The notes: generated by a model from the sequence alone, not told the origin. A DNA stretch of 17,760 nt from UBA4312 sp002394635 (GCA_946539765.1 CAMNHO010000026.1:1-17760); one strand, 5' to 3'. Shown: positions 1 through 6,614, numbered from the stretch's first letter. Program-made: numbers and translations.

Positions 1-48
1 TGTCCCTTGGGACTTTCACCCTAGATGTACAACATGCCCGTCGTACAC
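1..48 (-). mobile_element. 5' end of a group IIC intron (partial, runs off left edge)
   Basis: Read on the minus strand, the sequence right after the T-run of the mnmM terminator begins GTGTACGACGGGCATG and continues with AGGGTGAAAGTCCC. This matches what I remember of the 5' end of the structurally solved Oceanobacillus iheyensis group IIC intron, which begins GUGUGCCCGGCAUG and continues AGGGUGAGAGUCCC at nearly the same spacing. Class IIC introns are known to insert directly downstream of intrinsic terminator hairpins, which is the arrangement here: hairpin, seven Ts, then GTGT. Only the first 48 nt of domain I are inside the window, so the reverse transcriptase ORF and domains V and VI cannot be seen. 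A solitary or truncated intron is possible. Confidence 0.82.
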
Positions 49-77
49 AAAAAAACAGATTTCTCTCATCTGTTTTT
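49..77 (-). terminator. Intrinsic terminator of the cca-macro-mnmM operon
   Basis: On the minus strand the stem AAAAACAGAT (68-77) pairs with ATCTGTTTTT (51-60) around the loop GAGAGAA, followed by a run of seven Ts (55-49). The mnmM stop codon lies inside the hairpin. The stem is A/T rich. The opposite strand also has a short T-run after the same stem, so some bidirectional activity is possible. The intron call at 1-48 uses this hairpin as its 5' exon. Confidence 0.8.
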
Positions 78-587
78 CTCAATTCCGATCATATAGGGAG
101 ATTCCTTACCAATCTGTTCTATTCGTATCATCGAACATGTGTCTGTATACTTTACCAATACAGCTTCAATCGCACGGGATTCTTCGACTCCTTGTGGATG
201 CGGATAGAAGACCAGGGCCATCCGCCCTTTCCGACGCAGGATCTTAATGGCTTTCTCTACAGCTGTTACACTGGTTTTTGCCAACGTTGTGATGTCCGGG
301 TCTGCCCCCGGACAATAACCGAAATTAAACACGATGGCATCGGCCTGGTGGATCTGATCAATAGATTCATGGCTCATCCTCATGCCCGTAAACTTCCTTG
401 GATCCAGATCCTTTACGGTTCTTTCAAAGATTTCCTTTTGGATCTCAAAACCGTATACATGACCAACCTTATGTTCCAAAAAGAACCGTGTATCCTTTCC
501 GTTGCCCAATGTAGCATCGATACATACAGCCTGGGGATGCAAAGCGGGTTTCAAGAATTCATGGGAAAGCGCAACCATGGATTTCAT
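66..587 (-). CDS. mnmM: Class I SAM-dependent methyltransferase, MnmM/YtqB family (tRNA wobble uridine)
   Basis: This 173-residue protein is a small single-domain Rossmann methyltransferase of normal length for the YtqB family. Visible motifs are the SAM-binding DATLGNGKDT (residues 24-33), an acidic residue after the second strand in YGFEIQ (45-50), and the family motif FNFGYCPGAD (88-97), which aligns with the FNLGYLPGGD type. In Bacillus subtilis this family (YtqB, renamed MnmM) performs the last methylation forming mnm5s2U at tRNA wobble position 34. The first ATG overlaps the stop of the macro-domain gene as ATGA, with GGAG about 10 nt upstream. A second in-frame ATG three codons later could also serve. 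It is the last gene of a three-gene operon that starts with cca, so the setting is tRNA maturation. The substrate is assigned by family and has not been tested here. Confidence 0.85.
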   Translation of the reverse strand: MKSMVALSHEFLKPALHPQAVCIDATLGNGKDTRFFLEHKVGHVYGFEIQKEIFERTVKDLDPRKFTGMRMSHESIDQIHQADAIVFNFGYCPGADPDITTLAKTSVTAVEKAIKILRRKGRMALVFYPHPQGVEESRAIEAVLVKYTDTCSMIRIEQIGKESPYMIGIEKNR

Positions 588-1111
588 CGAATGCTCAGCT
601 CCTTTTTATACAGCAGGTAATCCTCCTGTTGATCACAGATAAAAATGACATGGATCCCATACGCTCTTTGATAGGTCGTCAATATGTTTCGTATCGTGCG
701 TACCGCAATCTGACAAGCTTCTTGACGCGGGTAGCCTTCTTCCACAGCAATGCAGGGAAATGCCAGGGTCACCTGATCCAGCCTGTTCTTGCGCATAAAG
801 TCATAAGCCAGGCTCATCGAATTCCAATAAGCGGCTTCCAGATATTTTTCTTCGTTCTGCTGCCCATCTTGATAGACAGGACCGACCGCATGGATGACAG
901 CCACACATGGCAGATCATAGCCCAGGGTCATACGGGCCTGCCCGACCGGACACCCATGCAGCTGTCGGCAGGCTTCTTCCAGTCGGGGGCCACCGACAGT
1001 AAAGATCTTTTCGCTGATGCCCGGTTTGGCTGACAGCTGTTGGTTGGATGGATTGACGATCAGATCGAAGTCCAAACCCGTAATGTCCCCTTTGAATATA
1101 TTTATTTTCAT
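584..1111 (-). CDS. Macro-domain protein (ADP-ribose binding, divergent)
   Basis: This 175-residue protein is one complete macro domain. It starts KGDIT (7-11), followed by the strand and loop IVNPSNQQL (18-26), the conserved block GYDLP then VIHAVGPVY (64-80), and FPCIAVEEGYP (118-128). Macro domains bind ADP-ribose or O-acetyl-ADP-ribose, and many hydrolyse ADP-ribose from proteins, nucleic acids or small molecules. Compared with the usual bacterial form, the first loop reads NPSN instead of NAAN. The glycine-rich loop is replaced by AKPGIS, and the phosphate loop normally like STGxYGYP is AVEEGYP. The pocket may therefore bind a different ligand or have lost hydrolase activity. Its ATG overlaps the cca stop and its own stop overlaps the mnmM ATG (ATGA both times), which implies translational coupling. 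Position alone suggests a tRNA-linked role. Confidence 0.85.
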   Translation of the reverse strand: MKINIFKGDITGLDFDLIVNPSNQQLSAKPGISEKIFTVGGPRLEEACRQLHGCPVGQARMTLGYDLPCVAVIHAVGPVYQDGQQNEEKYLEAAYWNSMSLAYDFMRKNRLDQVTLAFPCIAVEEGYPRQEACQIAVRTIRNILTTYQRAYGIHVIFICDQQEDYLLYKKELSIR

Positions 1112-2421
1112 GCTCTTCTTCCCTTCAAATATTGTATGAGTGACTCTTTCTTATTTTCCGACGGATGATAAAACGCATACGACAAGGCATCCTGCAAAGC
1201 CTGCTGGATCGCTTGTCCCTGCAGTTGACATCCTATCATTACATCGTTGCCGTTGATGGCCAGATCTTTCAAGGCCATCGGACGGGCACTTACACAAGCA
1301 TCGTACACCTTTTCCAAGGCAGTTAACTGATCGATCGTCTTCTGTCCATATGCAGAATGGGCCATGATATCACAACGTTTGATTTCAAACAATTGCCGAA
1401 GCCTCTGATCCGTCCAGTGAAGGCGTATCCGAAAATCATGGATAAAGGATAATGGCTCGTCCATGGCAGCGTCATGATAGAGGATCAGACTTTCAATGGT
1501 CTTCTTCTGAACATTGGTCAATTTCCAGTCATGACATATGCGCCGGGCAATCCGGGCACCGATCTTCGCATGTCCGTAAAAATGATCGTTGTTATTCTTT
1601 GTGCTTTTACACATTGGTTTTCCTAGATCATGCATCAATAAGGTATATGCCAGCGTTTCATCAAAAGGTTCTAACAGGGCGACAGCCCGCAAAGAATGGT
1701 GCAGAACATTACAGTCATGATAGGGGGTTGATTGTGCACATGCTCTGCACAACTCTAATTCTGGGATCCAATCTGACAATAATTGTGTCATATTCTCAAT
1801 TTCATACGGGTTTGCCTCTAAAATCCCGATCACTTCTTTTCGTATCCTTTCCACAGACACACAGGCGATCAAGGACGCTTTCTGTTCCATAGCCTGTTTT
1901 GTGCTTTTCTCGATCTGAAAATGATAACGAGCTGCAAACCGATGTGCACGCAGCATCCGTAAAGCGTCTTCTTCAAATCGTCTAAGGGGATCCCCTACAC
2001 ACCGGATGATACCGTTTTTCAGATCAGTCTGTCCATCAAAGGGGTCATACAGTCCCCTTTGTGGATGATAAGCCATTGCATTGATAGTAAAATCTCGGCG
2101 GGCCAGATCTTCTTTAATGCTTCGTACAAACGAAACGGCATCCGGATGCCGGTGATCAGTATATTGGCTATCGGTCCGGTAGGTAGTAATTTCTACCAGC
2201 TGTTCCGATACAACTGTGACCGTTCCATGTTTTAGACCCGTAGGAATTGTATGTGAAAATAATTGCAGGACCGTTTCCGGCAAAGCATTGGTAGCTATAT
2301 CGTAATCCTTAGGCTTCAGCTCCAACAACGCATCCCGTACACAACCCCCGACCACGTAAGCTTCATAGCCGGCCTTCTCCAATGTTCCGATAATGTCCGT
2401 AATATAGTGTGGTAAAATCAT
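1108..2421 (-). CDS. cca: CCA tRNA nucleotidyltransferase, class II, with HD domain
   Basis: This enzyme adds or repairs the 3' CCA end of tRNAs with CTP and ATP as substrates. With the start at 2421 it has 437 residues. Visible features are VVGGCVRD (23-30) for nucleotide binding, the metal-binding DYD (39-41), RRDFTINAMA (108-117), and EEDALRMLRAHRFA (150-163) of the nucleotide-recognition helices. An HD phosphohydrolase motif, LMHDLGKP, lies near residue 264. The frame stays open for 56 codons upstream to 2589, but that extension overlaps the divergent gene, lacks family similarity and would run across the promoter. The ATG at 2421 places MILPHYI directly before the conserved first helix. 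No Shine-Dalgarno sequence precedes it, while an extended -10 box ends 7 nt before the ATG. It is first in an operon with the macro-domain gene and mnmM. Confidence 0.95.
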   Translation of the reverse strand: MILPHYITDIIGTLEKAGYEAYVVGGCVRDALLELKPKDYDIATNALPETVLQLFSHTIPTGLKHGTVTVVSEQLVEITTYRTDSQYTDHRHPDAVSFVRSIKEDLARRDFTINAMAYHPQRGLYDPFDGQTDLKNGIIRCVGDPLRRFEEDALRMLRAHRFAARYHFQIEKSTKQAMEQKASLIACVSVERIRKEVIGILEANPYEIENMTQLLSDWIPELELCRACAQSTPYHDCNVLHHSLRAVALLEPFDETLAYTLLMHDLGKPMCKSTKNNNDHFYGHAKIGARIARRICHDWKLTNVQKKTIESLILYHDAAMDEPLSFIHDFRIRLHWTDQRLRQLFEIKRCDIMAHSAYGQKTIDQLTALEKVYDACVSARPMALKDLAINGNDVMIGCQLQGQAIQQALQDALSYAFYHPSENKKESLIQYLKGRRA

Positions 2422-2428
2422 ATAAGGT

Positions 2429-2437
2429 ATTATACCA
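2429..2437 (-). promoter_or_regulatory. Extended -10 promoter for the cca operon
   Basis: The minus strand reads TGGTATAAT, a perfect extended -10 element (TGnTATAAT). No good -35 hexamer lies at the right spacing, which is usual for extended -10 promoters. Only seven bases (ACCTTAT) separate the TATAAT from the cca ATG at 2421. Transcription would therefore start at or within a base or two of the start codon, and no ribosome binding site is present. The -10 box is part of the near-symmetrical GGTATTATACC (2426-2436). Confidence 0.65.
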
Positions 2438-2440
2438 TTC

Positions 2441-2468
2441 TTGATTTTTGGAAGGAATATGATACATT
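2441..2468 (+). promoter_or_regulatory. Possible promoter for the membrane protein/rhodanese pair
   Basis: TTGATT (2441-2446) and TACATT (2463-2468) are separated by 16 bases and each matches four of six consensus positions. They lie 26 bp before the start codon at 2495. This is the best candidate in the short divergent region, but it is a weak match. Confidence 0.35.
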
Positions 2469-2494
2469 GTAAACAATTGAAAGAAGGGTGAATT

Positions 2495-3103
2495 ATGGTA
2501 AAAAAAGTATGGACCCCTGCCCGATATATGATCTTAGTGGTCTCCATCATGTTTTTAGGGATGTGGACAGTGGCAGTGGTTGACAACACGAAAAACGGAG
2601 CCAGTCCGACACTGGTTCTCTATAATATTGCGGTAGCTGGTATCTTTATTTATTTTATTACCACCTTGTTGACACCAAGCTGTATGCGTGTAGTAAAGCG
2701 ATATATGAAATATAAGGATCTGAAAGAAGTATTGGAAAAAGAAACGTTTCAGAAAACAGACATCACGCCTCCGGAAACTTATGATCTTTATATATCCAAG
2801 CACTGGATCTACATCAACGATGTCTATATTCCGCGTAAGTTGATTTTAACAATGAGCGCCAGCGAGGGAAAAAAGGGCACCCGGATCTATATCGAAACCA
2901 AAAACGGTGCCAGCATCCTGTTTGGAAAAGTGGAACCGACGGCGGTAAAGCGTTATATCCGGGCATTGAAGAAAAAGCTGCCGGAGATTACAACCGATAC
3001 AAAGACGTTATACGAAAACTATTCCAATTTAGATACCAAAGCCTTGCGAAAAACCTTTGAGGCCGAGACCACAAAGGAATCATTTCGGGAATACTACGCA
3101 TGA
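2495..3103 (+). CDS. Two-pass membrane protein of unknown function
   Basis: I do not recognise this 202-residue protein. Two hydrophobic segments near the N-terminus (about 11-30 and 41-59) are followed by a basic stretch and a soluble domain of about 140 residues, probably cytoplasmic. The segment from about 95 to 130 has alternating strands (WIYINDVYIP, then RIYIETKNG) resembling a small beta-rich PH-like or YcxB-like membrane-associated domain, but I see no diagnostic motif. A GAAGGGTG ribosome binding site lies about 6 nt before the ATG. Its stop overlaps the start of the rhodanese-like lipoprotein gene as ATGA (3100-3103), so the two are translationally coupled and probably act at the same membrane. 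The gene is divergent from cca across about 70 bp. Confidence 0.8.
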   Translation: MVKKVWTPARYMILVVSIMFLGMWTVAVVDNTKNGASPTLVLYNIAVAGIFIYFITTLLTPSCMRVVKRYMKYKDLKEVLEKETFQKTDITPPETYDLYISKHWIYINDVYIPRKLILTMSASEGKKGTRIYIETKNGASILFGKVEPTAVKRYIRALKKKLPEITTDTKTLYENYSNLDTKALRKTFEAETTKESFREYYA

Positions 3104-3465
3104 AAAAGCTGTTTGCGTGTCTGTGCCTGTTGTTGAGTGCCTGCCAGTCTGTTGCCTATACAAAGATTTCTGCGCAGGAAGCAAAGAAAATGATGGAAGA
3201 GGTTGACAATATCATGATTATAGATGTCCGTCAGCCGGATGAATATGAACAAGGGCATATTCCCGGGGCCATCCTGCTTCCGCTGGACACCATCCAATCA
3301 AAAAAACCAGAACAGTTGGACGATTTAGATCAAACCATTCTGGTATACTGCCGATCCGGCCGCCGCAGTAAACAGGCTGCCGATCAGCTGATAAAGCTGG
3401 GATATACCCATATCTATGATTTTGGCGGTATCATTGACTGGCCATATGAAATTGTGACCGATTAG
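3100..3465 (+). CDS. Rhodanese-like lipoprotein (sulfurtransferase domain)
   Basis: This 121-residue protein has a short signal peptide ending in the lipobox LSAC, with the lipidated cysteine at position 15, so it should be anchored on the outer face of the membrane. The rest is one rhodanese domain: IIDVRQPDEYEQGHIPGA (40-57) and the active-site loop CRSGRRS (84-90), where Cys84 would carry the persulfide. The loop has the six-residue length typical of sulfur-transferring rhodaneses. The physiological donor and acceptor cannot be told from sequence. Roles in extracytoplasmic sulfur or thiol handling are inferred. It is coupled to the upstream membrane protein and followed at once by a terminator. 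Confidence 0.9.
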   Translation: MKKLFACLCLLLSACQSVAYTKISAQEAKKMMEEVDNIMIIDVRQPDEYEQGHIPGAILLPLDTIQSKKPEQLDDLDQTILVYCRSGRRSKQAADQLIKLGYTHIYDFGGIIDWPYEIVTD

Positions 3466-3488
3466 AAGAGGAAACTCTTCTTTTTTTT
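3465..3488 (+). terminator. Intrinsic terminator after the rhodanese gene
   Basis: A six-base stem, GAAGAG (3465-3470) with CTCTTC (3475-3480), closes a GAAA tetraloop and is followed by eight Ts. The stem starts on the last base of the stop codon. The minus strand has no T-run beyond the stem, so it should not stop the converging D-lactate dehydrogenase operon efficiently. Confidence 0.88.
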
Positions 3489-4524
3489 AAAAACATTTTT
3501 CCTGTCGTTTCTTTTTACACTGCTCAATCCGGCCACATCGATAACATAATTCATTGTCACAGATTCCATCGTTTTCGTAATAGGACAATATATTATGTAT
3601 GGTTGTCTCTGCGATATTCTCCAGTGCCTGCTTCGTCAAAAAGCCCTGATGGCTTGTCACGATCACATTAGGCATGGAGATCAGCCTGGATAACAGATCA
3701 TCATTCAGAATATGCCCGGAACGGTCCTCAAAGAAGATATCTCCCTCTTCTTCGTACACATCCAGGCATGCAGCACCGACTTTTCTGGCCTTGATCCCTT
3801 CCAATAAGGCCTGTGCGTCAATCAAGGCACCTCGGCTGGTGTTGATGATCACCACGCCTTTTTTCATCGTATCGATAGCTTTGGCATCAATCAAATGTGT
3901 GGTTTCTTCCGTCAGCGGACAATGTAAAGAAATGATGTCACTTTCTTTACACAATGTATCAAAAGAAACATATTCAATCCCCTTATCTTTTAAAGGATAT
4001 TTATCATAAGCGATAACCCGCATGCCAAATCCATGACAAATGTTCATAAAGATCTGTCCGATCTTTCCGGTTCCAACGATCCCGATCGTTTTTCCATGAA
4101 GCTCCGTTCCAACCAGATCATGCAAAGAAAAATTAAATTCCCTTGTCCGGTTATACGCTTTATGGATCCGCCGTATGCTTGTCAGCAACAATGCCATGGC
4201 ATGTTCTGCGACGGCATACGGAGAGTATGCCGGTACATGCATGACATGAAGCTTTCCAAAAGCCGCTTGGATATCCACATTATTATAGCCGGCACATCGA
4301 AGAGCCAATACTTGAACACCATATTGAGCCAGCTTGTCGATCACCTTGGCATTGACCACATCATTGACAAACACACAAACCGCATCACAGCCTTTGGACA
4401 GCTCTACGGTATCCTCGTTTAACCGTGTTTCCAGAAACCGGAACCGCACATTATGGGTTGCGCTGTAAGGTCTAAACGCATCCCGGTCATAGTCCTTTGT
4501 GTCATAAAAAGCAATCTGGATCAT
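3487..4524 (-). CDS. ldhA: NAD-dependent D-lactate dehydrogenase with cysteine-rich C-terminal tail
   Basis: This 345-residue D-2-hydroxyacid dehydrogenase interconverts pyruvate and D-lactate with NADH/NAD+. Key elements are RCAGYNNVD (76-84) in the substrate domain, the dinucleotide-binding GTGKIG (151-156), and the catalytic Arg in NTSRG (231). Also present are DVYEEEGDIFFED (255-267) with the catalytic Glu, and the catalytic His in SHQGF (292). The FFEDRSG and VTSHQGF blocks point to the LdhA type rather than to phosphoglycerate or hydroxyisocaproate dehydrogenases. About 18 residues extend past the usual end, and the last 24 residues hold five cysteines (322, 327, 330, 336, 344) among lysines, which suggests metal binding or thiol switching. 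AAGGTGAT precedes the ATG at good spacing. It is last in the Crp/Fnr-linked redox operon, where it would re-oxidise NADH. Confidence 0.9.
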   Translation of the reverse strand: MIQIAFYDTKDYDRDAFRPYSATHNVRFRFLETRLNEDTVELSKGCDAVCVFVNDVVNAKVIDKLAQYGVQVLALRCAGYNNVDIQAAFGKLHVMHVPAYSPYAVAEHAMALLLTSIRRIHKAYNRTREFNFSLHDLVGTELHGKTIGIVGTGKIGQIFMNICHGFGMRVIAYDKYPLKDKGIEYVSFDTLCKESDIISLHCPLTEETTHLIDAKAIDTMKKGVVIINTSRGALIDAQALLEGIKARKVGAACLDVYEEEGDIFFEDRSGHILNDDLLSRLISMPNVIVTSHQGFLTKQALENIAETTIHNILSYYENDGICDNELCYRCGRIEQCKKKRQEKCF

Positions 4525-4544
4525 AGTATCACCTTCTTTTTTTC

Positions 4545-5183
4545 TTATTCTAATGTAACCAACAATGCCATTTTAAACCGGTCATCGGCCTGTACGGCAT
4601 GCATGCCGCCTTTGGCAAAATGGAAGCTTTCCCCGGCACGGATCGTATGTTTACTTCCTTCATAGGTAATCACCGCCTGGCCTTCTAATGCCAATACCAA
4701 GGCTTCCCCTGGTGCCGCATGGTCCGATAATCCGGTGCCTTTGTCAAAAGCCATCACCACAAATTTCATGGTATTGTTTTTAAAGACATCTCGGTTTACG
4801 ATTCTCTGGGGCTGATATGGAACCAGCTTCGCTAACTGAAAGATCTTTCCTGCTTCAATTGATTTCATTGCTTCCCCCTTGTTTTCTATTTCTATGTAGA
4901 TCGTTCCTTCTCCCGTACGCATTCCAGCTGGTGTATGTTTCGCGAGTCGGATACCATCCTGTTTGTTTAAAGAGTATCGAGCACCCTTCGGCTGGCTGAT
5001 TTCCAGATTTCCTGCCAAAACAAAGATCCATTTTTCAAACGGATGAATTTCTGCACTGATATCTGTGTTCGCTGCCAGAGAATAATAGACGATGCCTCGA
5101 CTGATTTCTCTGGATATTGTGCAGCCGGCCACCGGCTTGTTATCCTTTACAATAGAGAAGACTTCTCCAATTCTCTCTTTCAT
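4545..5183 (-). CDS. Bicupin protein, function unknown
   Basis: This 212-residue protein holds two cupin beta-barrels. The first is about 35-100 (EKWIFVLAGNLEI at 50-62). The second is about 135-210, with a GEALVLALEG block, a GESFHFAKGGMHAV block and a closing ALLVTL strand. The second barrel keeps the Gly-rich turn and a histidine in the second motif (HAV) but lacks the full HxH pair of the first motif, so metal binding may be incomplete. It could be a small-molecule sensor or a non-classical enzyme, and I cannot name a substrate. It lies 5 bp after the DUF2249 gene and 20 bp before the D-lactate dehydrogenase gene. Its ribosome binding site is poor, so translation may depend on its neighbour. 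Confidence 0.8.
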   Translation of the reverse strand: MKERIGEVFSIVKDNKPVAGCTISREISRGIVYYSLAANTDISAEIHPFEKWIFVLAGNLEISQPKGARYSLNKQDGIRLAKHTPAGMRTGEGTIYIEIENKGEAMKSIEAGKIFQLAKLVPYQPQRIVNRDVFKNNTMKFVVMAFDKGTGLSDHAAPGEALVLALEGQAVITYEGSKHTIRAGESFHFAKGGMHAVQADDRFKMALLVTLE

Positions 5184-5188
5184 GTTCT

Positions 5189-5866
5189 TTACTGCACTTT
5201 GACATCCGGATTGTTTTCACCGAACTTTTCTTTTAAAACCTCGCAAATCTCTTGTCTTTGTTTTCCTTGTTTTTCCATATTCTTAATGGTTTTATATGCT
5301 TTGAACAAAGTGGAAGGGCCTATTTCCGAACTGAAGTAGCCGATTCCCTGATTCCATGCCAGCAATTCAAACACATCATCCAAAGCCCGGCTGTCCAGAC
5401 CATGGATATATGCCTTGACCAGCTCCCGGGTAGCCTGGCGCATGCGTCCAGCTCCTACAGCATTGGTCAATGATAACAGTAAACGTGTTTCATATGGTAA
5501 ATACCGTTTTTCATCATTCCATGTCAGATCCCAGAATTCCACAGCTACTTTCCCTAGTTCATCATCGATCAACGGCATATTGGTCAAAGCGGCCGGTCGC
5601 ATCGGAATATCCTTATCGGCTTCCTTTTTTTCAATCCGGTAAAAATAGGCATGGTATTCGCCAGTGTCTTTTTGTTCTGTCGTATGTTCGAATCCCAGAT
5701 CTTCCATCACTTCATACAGAGGGATCGGATCGAAGCTCTGGATGATTTCCAGCCCTTGGCCCACTTCCAGCTTTTCCGCCTGTCGTTTCAACCCCTGAAA
5801 GAAGTTTCCTTGAATACCTCTTACATCAATCGTTTTCAATGTTTGTTTCTTATCATCCCATTTCAT
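5189..5866 (-). CDS. DUF2249 (TusA-like) plus AhpD/CMD-like helical domain protein
   Basis: This 225-residue protein appears to have two domains. Residues 1-78 look like DUF2249, a TusA-fold domain: the opening TIDVRGIQG, a central QSFDPIPLYEVMEDLGF, and a final strand EYHAYFYRIEK. The second (about 100-200, LLLSLTNAVGAGRMRQATRELVKAYIHGL) resembles the helical carboxymuconolactone decarboxylase/AhpD fold but has no CxxC redox pair. TusA-type domains handle sulfur or small redox ligands. DUF2249 often occurs beside nitrogen-oxide and redox proteins, so a role in a redox or nitrosative response is inferred only. The ribosome binding site AAGGAGG overlaps the stop region of the ferredoxin-like gene, so the two are probably co-translated. 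Confidence 0.72.
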   Translation of the reverse strand: MKWDDKKQTLKTIDVRGIQGNFFQGLKRQAEKLEVGQGLEIIQSFDPIPLYEVMEDLGFEHTTEQKDTGEYHAYFYRIEKKEADKDIPMRPAALTNMPLIDDELGKVAVEFWDLTWNDEKRYLPYETRLLLSLTNAVGAGRMRQATRELVKAYIHGLDSRALDDVFELLAWNQGIGYFSSEIGPSTLFKAYKTIKNMEKQGKQRQEICEVLKEKFGENNPDVKVQ

Positions 5867-5878
5867 ATTGGTTCCTCC

Positions 5879-6562
5879 TTACTCCAGTATTCTTCCATCG
5901 CGGGAAATGGTCACAACCTGCCATGGGATAAATTTTTTGCTGGCACGCAGAGCGTTTTCTGCCGCTCTTTGTAGCCCGCCACAGCATGGTACTTCCATAC
6001 GTACGATCGTTACACTTTGGATCTCGTTGTATTGGATGATCTCTGTCAGCTTTTCGGTATAATCCACCGGATCCAGTTTTGGACAACCGATCAACGTCAC
6101 CTTTCCCTTCATAAACTCTTCATGCATATTAGCGTAAGCGTAGGCGGTACAATCAGCCGCAATCAGCAGCTTTGCCTTCTGAAAAAACGGCGCTTGTACC
6201 GGTACCAGCCGGATCTGACAAGGCCATTGTTGCAAACGGGATCTGCCAATCACAGCCGGAGCCGGCTGAGGCTCGATATCGTGTAAAGTCATCGCCACAG
6301 ACCCCGGACAGCTATGGGCTGTTTTTTGCTTTTTCGCACTTTCTACCGCTTCCTGATCATAAGCAGGGGCTTCTCTTTCCTCAAATGTGATCGCGCCAGT
6401 CGGACAGTTAGGAAGACAATCCCCTAAACCGTCACAGAAGTTTTCCCGTACCAGCCTGGCTTTTCCATCAACCATCTCAATCGCACCTTCATGACAAGCC
6501 GTCACGCAGGCACCGCATCCATTACACTTTTTTTCATCTATATGAATAATCTGTCGAAGCAT
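5879..6562 (-). CDS. Ferredoxin-type 4Fe-4S protein with cysteine-containing C-terminal domain
   Basis: This 227-residue protein starts with a two-cluster ferredoxin domain. The first set, CNGCGACVTACHEGA, is complete. The second, CDGLGDCLPNCPTGA, has Leu where the second cysteine would be, so that cluster may be 3Fe-4S or use another ligand. The C-terminal half (about 110-227) is a different domain with conserved-looking blocks AADCTAYAY, IGCPKLDP and MEVPCCGGL, whose cysteines could bind another metal centre. Similar ferredoxin-plus-domain proteins occur in anaerobes, usually without a defined reaction. Electron transfer in the cytoplasm is the safe inference. The ATG at 6562 has AAAGGGGG upstream at good spacing; a TTG seven codons earlier (6583) is less likely. 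It heads the operon divergent from the Crp/Fnr regulator. Confidence 0.85.
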   Translation of the reverse strand: MLRQIIHIDEKKCNGCGACVTACHEGAIEMVDGKARLVRENFCDGLGDCLPNCPTGAITFEEREAPAYDQEAVESAKKQKTAHSCPGSVAMTLHDIEPQPAPAVIGRSRLQQWPCQIRLVPVQAPFFQKAKLLIAADCTAYAYANMHEEFMKGKVTLIGCPKLDPVDYTEKLTEIIQYNEIQSVTIVRMEVPCCGGLQRAAENALRASKKFIPWQVVTISRDGRILE

Positions 6563-6587
6563 ATGTATTCCCCCTTTGTACAAGGTC

Positions 6588-6593
6588 AGTATA
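6588..6593 (-). promoter_or_regulatory. -10 element of the ferredoxin-to-ldhA operon promoter
   Basis: The minus strand reads TATACT, five of six bases of the consensus, with transcription expected to start near 6581, about 19 bp before the ATG at 6562. No recognisable -35 hexamer is present. The 6615-6630 palindrome occupies that place instead, centred about 41.5 bp upstream of the expected start, as in activator-dependent class II promoters. Confidence 0.55.
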
Positions 6594-6614
6594 ATCCGTT
6601 TGTATTTTTAATTC

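Noticed and set aside
2..13. Palindrome GTCCCTTGGGAC at the left edge
   Set aside because: It is best explained as base-pairing arms in domain I of the group IIC intron, not as an operator or a repeat element.
192..620. A 142-codon plus-strand open frame over mnmM
   Set aside because: It is antisense to the methyltransferase motifs and crosses into the macro gene without a ribosome binding site.
2422..2589. A 56-codon N-terminal extension of cca
   Set aside because: It overlaps the divergent membrane-protein gene and the promoter region, lacks family similarity, and the ATG at 2421 matches the family start.
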